DNA of 64,000 nucleotides from Euglena gracilis (Eukaryota > Euglenida > Euglenophyceae > Euglenales): the NCBI GenBank assembly GCA_039621445.1, contig CP154955.1, positions 43,485,540 to 43,549,539 on the forward strand. The letters run 5' to 3'. Below the pieces are notes generated by a model. The model saw only the letters and a list, made by a program, of their open reading frames with translations. It was not told the DNA's origin and made no database searches. A program made the translations under genes and the position numbers. This document shows, piece after piece, positions 56,531-64,000 of the stretch; the first letter of the stretch is position 1, and each line of letters begins with the position of its first letter.

Positions 56531-57127
56531 GGGATGCCCACCCCGCAGTGCTGGCAGAGGCACTGCGTGGGCACTGCATGGGCACAGGGGGTTTTTTTAA
56601 GGCCGGGGGGGGAGGGGGGGAGGGGGTCGGCACCCACCCCCCCACCCCCTGGGGTGGCCCCCCCGGGGGGAGGGGGGGGGTCCCGGGGGACCCACCCACT
56701 TTTGCCCGAAACTAGCCAAAAATGCTGAAAATAGCACCCTTTTCAAAATTTTCGGCGTCTTCGGCGCCAAAAAAGATATACCCACCAGCCCCTACCCCAC
56801 TCTCCCCTGGGGGGGGGAGGGGGTCCAAGACTAAAAAACCCTGCATGGGCACTGCGCGGCACTGCGTGGCACCGCATGGCACTGCGAGCCGTCAAACCAC
56901 TTGTTTTTGCATCATTGGCTTTTCCAGACCATCAAGGGCAATTCTGGCCGTTTTGGGCAACTTTTTGCCTTTTTGGTGCAATTTGACCACTTCTGGCTAG
57001 AAATGTCGAACAATGACTTAAAAATGTCTGCATAGCGCTACATCATTGAAGGTGCTTGCACGCGGGTTAAACGGCCCGCAGTGCCACGTGGTGCCACGCA
57101 GTGCCGGCACTGCTAGGTGGGCATCCC
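56531..57127. mobile_element. M6 inverted-repeat element
   Basis: Starts GGGATGCCCACC and ends GGTGGGCATCCC; CAGTGC..GGCA repeats lie just inside both ends. The interior has G/C homopolymers, TTTTCGGCGTCTTCGGCGCC and multiple GCACTGC(A/G)TGGCAC motifs. Noncoding. Confidence 0.75.
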
Positions 57128-57419
57128 AAATACACAAAAAAGATAAAAAGAACAACAAAAAATCCACAGACAGCAAAAGGGTCCGAAATGAAGTCAATAC
57201 AACTAAGTTTTATGTGCCTATGAGTGCCGGGGGGGGGTGAAATCACATACAAATTGCCCCCGAAGAACTGATACAACTGAAGATGAAAGTGTCAGCCAAA
57301 AAATCATGCATTGGGACGTGCAAAAACAACAATGCTGAATATCCATTTACTGAGCTGCGAAAATCAAAAAAGTTTCCATTTCTCCCATCGTTGCCAGATT
57401 GGACTCTACAGGGTAGTCA

Positions 57420-58400
57420 GCGAAGAGTCGTCCAACTAGGGTTGAAAACATGGTAGCTGGTTCGCTGCACCAATTCCTGTTATCACATGAAGCCTAATCC
57501 TCTAAATAACGTAAATCCGAACCCTAACCCTAACCCTAATCCTCTTCTTCTATATAACGTAAATCCTAACCCCCCCAAAAAATACCCCCGGGGTATATAT
57601 TACTTTATATATTATTATTTTTTCGCCCGAAGTCCAGCCTGAGGGGGGGTATAATTTGGGGGGGGTAATAGCACCCCAAAATTTTTGAAGTCCAGCAGGT
57701 GCCAAAATAGCGCCAAAACCCCCCCTTTGGGGTCATTTTTTTGTACTTTCTTGAAAATGAAAGTTACCCCCCCCCCTAGTCGTATGACCGGGTTCCTGCA
57801 ACCTGTGACCGGGGGGGGGGTGGTCATAACACCCCCATAACCTGCAACCTGTGACCGGGGGGTGGTCATAGATGAGGGGGCGGTCGTAGAAGTGTGTGAA
57901 AACTGTCCCAAAATGGCAGATTTAACCCCCCCAAAATGTCCCATTTTTTCAAAAATCCGGCGCTTCGCGCCGGCAGGGGGAACCTTATTTTGGGGGGGTC
58001 CATTTCATGGATTTTTGCTCGGACCGGCCAGGGGGGGGACTTATTTTGGGGGGTTAAATTTTTCGCAACCTGCAACCTGTGACCGGGGGGGGGTGGTCAT
58101 AACACCCCCATGACCTGCAACCTGTGACCGGGGGGTGGTCATAAATGAGGGGTGGTCGTACGACTAGGGGGGGGGGTACCATTTTTCGGAGGTCAGATGA
58201 TCCAGAAAAATCGATTTTTTTCCCGGAATTTGTTGTCAGAGATTGTGATTTTTACCTGCATTTTCAGGTCAAAATCCGGGCATTTGGGCCCGCGGGGAGT
58301 ATTAACCCGGTTGCCGAAGTCGGACCCCGAGGGGGGGTATTATTTGGGGGGGGAGGGTTTAACCTTAACCCTATTCCTCTGAATAATGTTATGTGAAAGC
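57420..58400. repeat. Block of paired GTGACCGGGGGG units bounded by CCCTAA tracts
   Basis: The unit ACCTGCAACCTGTGACCGGG (then GGGTGGTCATAA) occurs at about 57796, 57840, 58070 and 58115. Left edge ATAACGTAAATCC and AACCCTAACCCTAA at 57500-57560; right edge TTTAACCTTAACCCTATTCC at 58360. The core holds a perfect hairpin CCGGCGCTTCGCGCCGG (57957-57973). Confidence 0.6.
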
Positions 58401-58639
58401 AGCACCGGGAGGGAAAAGAAGGGAGGCAAATGGGTCAGTTGGTCAAAAGATGAGCAAAAAAGTGCGAGGGAAAAGATAGAAACGGCTGGCTCAGTCTCTC
58501 TCACCCTCTCTTCTGAAGTTGTTCTGTGAGAAAATTGCTGGAACCACAGGGTGTTGGCGGCATCGCGGGGGGGGGGGGGGGCTTCAACAAAAAATCGTGC
58601 CGATGGCGATCCATTATGAGTGCGAATTCTCCCCCCAAC

Positions 58640-58820
58640 TTTCCTGCCAGCCCCAGCTCCCAGCTCAGGCGTTCCCAATGATGGCACCCCAAGGCGCCGT
58701 GGCAACCCTCCGAAGGGGACCCCCCAGGCGGCTCTCATATCCAGGCCGGCCCCCGCCAAGTGCCAACCCGGCCGTCCCAAACCCACTGCCCCAGCCGGCG
58801 GGGCACACTGCAAAACGAGA
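58640..58820. other. GC-rich exon-like patch, strand undecided
   Basis: The minus strand has an acceptor (TCGTTTTGCAG) before CAPPAGAVGLGRPGWHLAGA. The plus strand has an AG acceptor before AFPMMAPQGAVATLRRGPPR. Both are open and of plausible composition. I cannot choose between them. Confidence 0.25.
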
Positions 58821-59463
58821 GGGTAAATGGTGGAGGGGAGGCAGGAGGCACTGCCAGGCGCAGGGCCAAGGCCTTTCCCAAAGAACAACAATATATAATA
58901 CGTAGTACACATATGTGTATTACATGTATGACATGTAATGCCACAGGCCCAAGCTTCCACGTGAGATACGCTTTCTGGCATGTGCACCCCAGGAAGCTGC
59001 ACAAGCCCAGGCGGAGATCCCACTGCGGCAAGAGACTGTGCACCTTATGGCACACAGTCCGAGGAAGACAATTGTCTGGGCAGAGGTTTTCTTACAGAAA
59101 TTCCCCTGGGGGGGGCAGCTGGCGGTTGGAAACAGGTTTTGGGGGAAAAAGATGCTAAGGGACCCACGCCAGAAAAAAATCTGGGCCCAACACCAAGCAA
59201 AAAAAAACCCAAATCCAGCTGGGTCGATAGTTTTCACCTGAAATTTTGCAGAAAAACCCTCAAAGAACCATTCTTTGACCTCAGTGAGGAGATTGAAAAA
59301 AAAAATGCGAAAAAGAAGCGCTACTCAGTCACCAAGCGATGCTTTGCAACGCCGTTGCGCAGTACCCTTTCATTTGGAAAAGCCTGGGCAGGCGGCGGGG
59401 GGCACAACGCGACCGGCAGCAGGCAAGGCGCCCAAGGGGCCGCCCCCGCCGCCGCCCCCAGCT

Positions 59464-62400
59464 CTACTGCAGCCAGGAGGGGATGTCGCTCTTCGGGGCC
59501 GCCGCCGCCGGGGCTACCGCGGAGGGTTGGCCGCCCACACCCGGGGGGGGGGGGGGCTAAATCCATCCGGGAAAAAAACCCACACCTGAAACCCATTCCC
59601 ATTTTCGGCGTTTCGGCAAAGTTGGGGGGTTCAGGCGAAATGTTTTTCAGGGACCTCAGGAAAAAACCTTTAAAACCCCAATCCATTTTTTAAGCCATGT
59701 TTAAAAAAAAGTTTCGGCCCAAACAATACCCTGGGACACTGTGCAAGACTGGGGGGGGGGGTGGCTCGGCCTGGGGGGGCCTTCTGAATGAAAAAGAGCC
59801 TGCAATTTTAAGCTGAAGCCAAATTTGTTAGAGGGACCTGACATTATCTTGTGTTCATCTAACCGCGTTCATACCAAGCCCTACAAGCCCATGCATCTGG
59901 GGAAGAATTTTTTTCCCGATCCAAGGTCGCTGAAGGGGGAGTCCTCCTTCAACGACAAGTTCGTCTCCGACTGGGAAGGAATGCAGTCAATAAAACAGCC
60001 AATGTTCATCTCCGCCCAGTGGAGGTGGTTGTTAGACGAGGGGGTGGATCACAAACCGGCAAAAAATTGGCCACATGTGGGGGGTATGTATTATTTTTGG
60101 CATATGGCCATTTCTTTTGGCTGTTTGTTGTTCCTTAACACTTTTGGCCATTTTTGGCCAAAATTTAAAAACCTTCGGCCGTTTGTCAAAATCTCGCACA
60201 CGTGTCAATTTTAGCCATTTTGGGTACCCCCTCCCTGTCTAAGAACTGGAAAAAAATGGGTAAGAACTGGGGGGGGGTGCTTAATTGGGGGTTTTTCTAG
60301 GGGGAAAATTTTTTTATCTGCATAAAAAAAATCTGGCTCTTTGCGCCGAAAAGGAAAAATTGCCCTGATTTTAGACGTCACCTGTTGAACTTGCAAGCAT
60401 TTGGATGCAAAAATCAACAATATCTCACCAAATCAGTTCGAAGTTTCGAAAATCTCGAAAACTTCGAGAAAATTCCTGTTAAAAATGCACACAAATCAAT
60501 CTCCCCGAGAAGATGACCTTTAAGAAGATGGCTAAGGACCGGGGGGGGGGGTGCTGGACAAGGTTGGTTAGACGGGGGGGATTTGCAATCATTTTTTGGA
60601 AGGTCCACCCCTTCGCTTGCTTTCTTCTGCAGCCCTTGCGGCACAATGTGGAGGTTTTTGAAGTTATAACACCCAGCATGGGTGTTTGGGAACCTTCCAT
60701 CAGCTGCCTCATCAATATGGGATGTTGTGGAAAGCCTGTTTTCACTCTTCTCTTGTCTTGCCTGTTGTCAAGGCTTCAAAAATTAAAATAAATCTTGGTC
60801 CATTTTGGGCAATTGCAGTCGCGGAATACAATTTCATCACATTCATTTGCCAGCTCCAAACATGCTGACATAGGAAGCTCTTGGTTGGTCTCAAAATGCC
60901 ACATGGTCGGTGCGCCCATCGTCCATGCGCGCATTTGCGCACACCACCAGTGGCAGAGTTCTCTATCAGCCCATTTTGATATATTTTAATTGTTGCATCT
61001 GAATTTCCACTCCTTTCATCAACTTCAAAAAACCTCTACATCGTGCCGCAAAGGCTTCAGAGCAAGCAAAGGGGTGGACCTGTAAACCCAACACCACCTG
61101 GTGCTGGCAGTTGTCACGAGGGAAATGGGGGGGGACCGAGGTTTTTGTGTGTATTTGGCAGGCAACAAGATTGTACTTCCCCCCCCCCCCCCCCGGCGGG
61201 CCAAATAAAATCTCCAGGGGGGTCAATTTTTTTGCGTGATTGATGGAGTAGGGTTAGAGTTAGGCGTTCGGCCTAACTTTCTGCCTAACTTGTTCACCTA
61301 ACACTGATCTGTAAGTTGGGCCTAAAGTTGGGCCTAACTCGTAACCCTAACCCTACTCCAAAAACGCAAAAAATTTTGACCCCCAGGGGGCAAATAAAAT
61401 CTTGCTGCCATTTAGCGAACTTGACGATGTGTTACAGAGGGTCAAAAACCAAAAACACCAAATTTGTGCCATTCTCCCAGGTGTAACCACCAGGAAAAAA
61501 AATGAAAATCAACAAACGGGAGGCTGCAAGCAGTCCAAAAACCTGAACCCTCCAAAACAAAAAAAGTTTTGTGCTGGTGTGCGCAAACGCGCACACCACC
61601 ACAAAATGCTAAAGTTCGAGTTACACTGCCTAAGATGCAATTGCTCAAAAAGGGGGAAAAACGAAAAAAAATACGGCATTTTGTGCCGAAAGGAACTTCC
61701 ATCCGCTTTTGTGGTCAACTGCTTAACTTCAAGGCATTTGGATGTTAAAATCAACAATATCTCACAAAATCAACCTTCGTGTTTGCTGAAATAGCGAAAC
61801 TTTCAGAATATTCTATGACAAAATGAGAATTTTATGACGATGAGAAAATTTGCTTCCCGAAAACATGCCTTTGAAAAGATCGTTAAGCAACGGGGTCGGT
61901 GCTAAGGCAAAAGGGGGGGAAGGTGGGGTAAAAACCCTGGGGTGGGGTTGGGCCCGTTTTGTCCCTCTTTCTAAAACACTGCTAAACCGGTCCAGTTTTT
62001 ATTTAACACTCACTTGTTCCCCACCGCTGCCTGTGAGGTGGTGGGGAGGCAAAATTCCCAGGGGGGAGGCAGGCATTTGGACGGCCCTTTGGCAGTGACC
62101 GTGAAACATTATTTAATTCTTCAGCGCTTAAAAAATGAATCGGAGGGTCTAAATAATTGAACGCATGTGCTGGGATGAGTGGCCAACAGCGGGAGGCTGA
62201 TTCGGCCGCCGACTGCCATTACCGAAAGACAGCGGCAGGCATCCGCCGAGCAATCCATGCATAAACCACAATGACGAAGCGGGGTCGACAAAAAAACCGG
62301 AATGGACGATGGCAAACATGGAAATGCAAAGCTGCGTTCATCTCAGCAACCCAAGCAACAAATGCGCACCAGCGGTCATCCCGGTGTGCCGCTGCCTCGC

Positions 62401-64000
62401 GGACGCCTGCCCGGGACGTACCCCGCGGGCTTGGCCTCCGGGACACTGTTCGGCGCCGGCTCATCCAACCACGACGGGCCCTTTGGGGCGGTGGGCTTCT
62501 CGGCGGGGGCCGGGCCCAGCAGGCGGCTGGCGCCGGTGCCCCAGCCCGAGGGCTTTGGCGCGTCGCCGCCGCCGCCGCCGCCGCTGAGCCACGGCCATAC
62601 ATTCACTTCGCAAGCACCAGGGGAGCAACCCCCCCCCCCGGTTCTAAATCCAGGCGGAGTTTCAAAAACCCACAGTTTTGGCTGGGAGTCCACTGACCCA
62701 AAGATTACCGTCGCATCGTATTTCACCATCAGTATCAATGACATTTCGGGCCCATGTTTGAACATGATTTTAACAGCTTGTGTTTGAAATTTGTCCCAAA
62801 AATAACAGTTAAAAAAAAAGTGACAGCAAAAACCTATGACTCCAAAAAAAAACAGGTGGTTATGGAACATCTTTTTTGTATGTCCCCACTTTAAAAAAAG
62901 GGGGTTTGACATTCGGTCGCCAAATCAAGCACACCGGGGAGGGGTGCTCACTTTTCCCCTGGGCCCCACTTTAAACCCACCCACCGATGACCTGTGCAGG
63001 AATACTAGGTGGGTGGGTTTTGGAGTTTCAAAAAAAAGTGGGGCCAAGGGAAAGGCCGAAGTCATGCAGGGATTAAGTGAAGCTATGACCATGAGGGCAA
63101 GCCCCCAGGGGCTGGGGCCCAGGCGCTGGGCTGGGGGGCGGCCGTCGGGGACAGCGTTGGGACACCACCCATGGGAGGGACAATGCACCGCAGGGCCTCC
63201 GGGCTCCTGGCGCAAGGATTGCAACAGAAGTGGCTGGCTGTCCACAGGGAAAGAGCCACCCTGGTGCCCACACCACATCAGGGTCCGCACAAGATGGGAC
63301 TCATGGTTCATTCACTCATGTACATATAATATGGATACTTGATTACCCCCCCGGGCAACTGTCCGAACCTGGAAGGGTTCCCCAGAAGTCACCAGGGCCA
63401 CCTTCCGGGGTGCGCATTGTGGAAACACCTCGAACAGCTCCGGAAACCCAATCTGCCGAAGGCGGCACCGCCAACAACGCTGGGCGGCGCGGAAGTGGCA
63501 GCCGGAGCGGCGGGCAGCCAGGAGGGCTGTCCCGGGCCCGGGCCAGGGGCGGGGGCGGCGTTGGGGGCGGGCGGGGGCGGCGCGCCGGGGGCGGCGCCCG
63601 CCAGCCACGACGGCTGAGTCGGGGCGGGCGCGGGCGCGGCGCTGGCGGGGCTGAGTGGTCGGGGCCACCGGACCACCCAGACTGGCACGGGCAGCCGAGC
63701 GCATCCACCGCCGGGAACCATCAACCCGGTTTGGTTCTGGCAAATCCACTGAAAGGTGTGAGAAGAGAACTGGGACCCTTCACCAACAAAAAGGAGGGAT
63801 GTCCGCCCCCCGCCCCCCATGCCTCAAATTTCAGCCTGGTCCCACAACCGTTGTCAATTGGCTGCAGCTCCTCCCCCCAAACGCCAATATGCAACCATTC
63901 AGCCCCGGGCGCTGGGGGCCGGGGCAACTGGGGCCGGCGCGGAGGGGTTGCTCGATAGCCACGACGGCCGCTGCGAAGGGCCGGCGGGGGCGGCGGCGGC
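59464..64000 (-). CDS. Pro/Ala-rich protein with PSWL repeats, four exon-like blocks (5' beyond window)
   Basis: On the minus strand, from the right edge: 64000-63900 reads AAAAPAGPSQRPSWLSSNPS then APAPVAPAPS. About 63690-63440 reads APAPAPTQPSWLAGAAPGAP and GPGPGQPSWLPAAPAATSAP. About 62600-62400 reads ASRLLGPAPAEKPTAPKGPS, WLDEPAPNSVPEAKPAGY. About 59530-59464 reads AVAPAAAAPKSDIPSWLQ then TAG. The (Q/R/G/I)PSWL motif recurs in all four blocks at about 40-residue intervals, in low-complexity Pro/Ala linkers. This argues that the minus strand is read and that the blocks form one gene. Exact splice ends are not resolved. No family was recognised; the motif resembles a repeated short binding peptide. 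Confidence 0.5.
59825..60100 (+). other. Unidentified coding-like segment
   Basis: An open frame from about 59825 reads MLEGPDIILCSSNRVHTKPY, KPMHLGKNFFPDPRSLKGES, SFNDKFVSDWEGMQSIKQPM and FISAQWRWLLDEGVDHKP before drifting into T-rich sequence. Balanced composition unlike nearby repeats suggests real or formerly real coding sequence, perhaps from a mobile element. No match recognised. Confidence 0.35.
60300..61900. repeat. Two diverged copies of a noncoding repeat
   Basis: 60370-60540 and 61720-61900 share GCATTTGGATG..AAAATCAAC then AATATCTCAC and CCTTT(G/A)A(A)AAGAT. (C)GCGCACACCACCA occurs near 60940 and 61590. Orientation is the same. No protein signal. Confidence 0.45.
61202..61402. 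mobile_element. Palindromic element flanked by 12-bp direct repeats
   Basis: CAAATAAAATCT occurs at 61202-61213 and 61391-61402. Inside, CAGGGGGGTCAATTTTTTTG pairs with AAAAAATTTTGACCCCCAG, and GGAGTAGGGTTAGAGTTAGG pairs with CCTAACTCGTAACCCTAACC then CTACTCC. The centre has repeated GCCTAACTT. Noncoding; telomere-like arms. Confidence 0.65.

Overview
This window looks like nuclear DNA of a photosynthetic protist, most likely a euglenid. It has interrupted genes with small GC-rich exons in a repeat-laden, homopolymer-rich background, TTAGGG-type interstitial repeats, and an exon set for a Ycf19/YGGT plastid membrane protein. The lineage clue is the introns. Besides ordinary GT-AG introns, many junctions resolve in frame only with the euglenid nonconventional-intron rule: 3 nt, then CAG at the 5' end, and CTG followed by 5 nt at the 3' end. 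The assignment is inferred; no marker gene for the species is present.

Layout. (1) 383-3638 (+): Ycf19/YGGT family gene, five exons. (2) 7524-19124 (+): a complete serine-hydrolase gene of the class C beta-lactamase / NylB-like family, 15 exons, predicted 455 aa, with SxxK, Tyr and HG motifs intact. (3) 22706-26521 (+): 3' part of a YccV/HspQ-domain gene, five exons. (4) 29124-29668 (+): 3' end of an unidentified gene. (5) 30761-38277: exons of one or two unidentified genes on + (one coiled-coil-like) and a possible minus-strand exon at 37.1 kb. (6) 46.35-55.96 kb: a cluster of broken DIRS-type tyrosine-recombinase retrotransposons, one copy inverted, with inverted terminal repeats. (7) 59.4-64 kb (-): exons of a Pro/Ala-rich protein with a recurring PSWL motif, running in from beyond the right edge.

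Between and inside the genes lie many short terminal-inverted-repeat elements. Three families (here M1, M2, M11) begin CAG, and M1 and M2 end CTG. They are flanked by 8-bp target-site duplications, as expected for hAT-like MITEs. One M2 copy sits exactly where ycf19 intron 1 must be removed. The splice rule removes 3 + 5 = 8 nt of duplicated target plus the element, restoring the pre-insertion exon. This link between MITE insertion and nonconventional introns is the most interesting observation.

A 600-bp AT-rich island (29.70-30.33 kb) with compact, broken reading frames looks foreign. No tRNA, rRNA, CRISPR array or bacterial-type operon was seen. Family names (M1 to M11) are local labels for this window.
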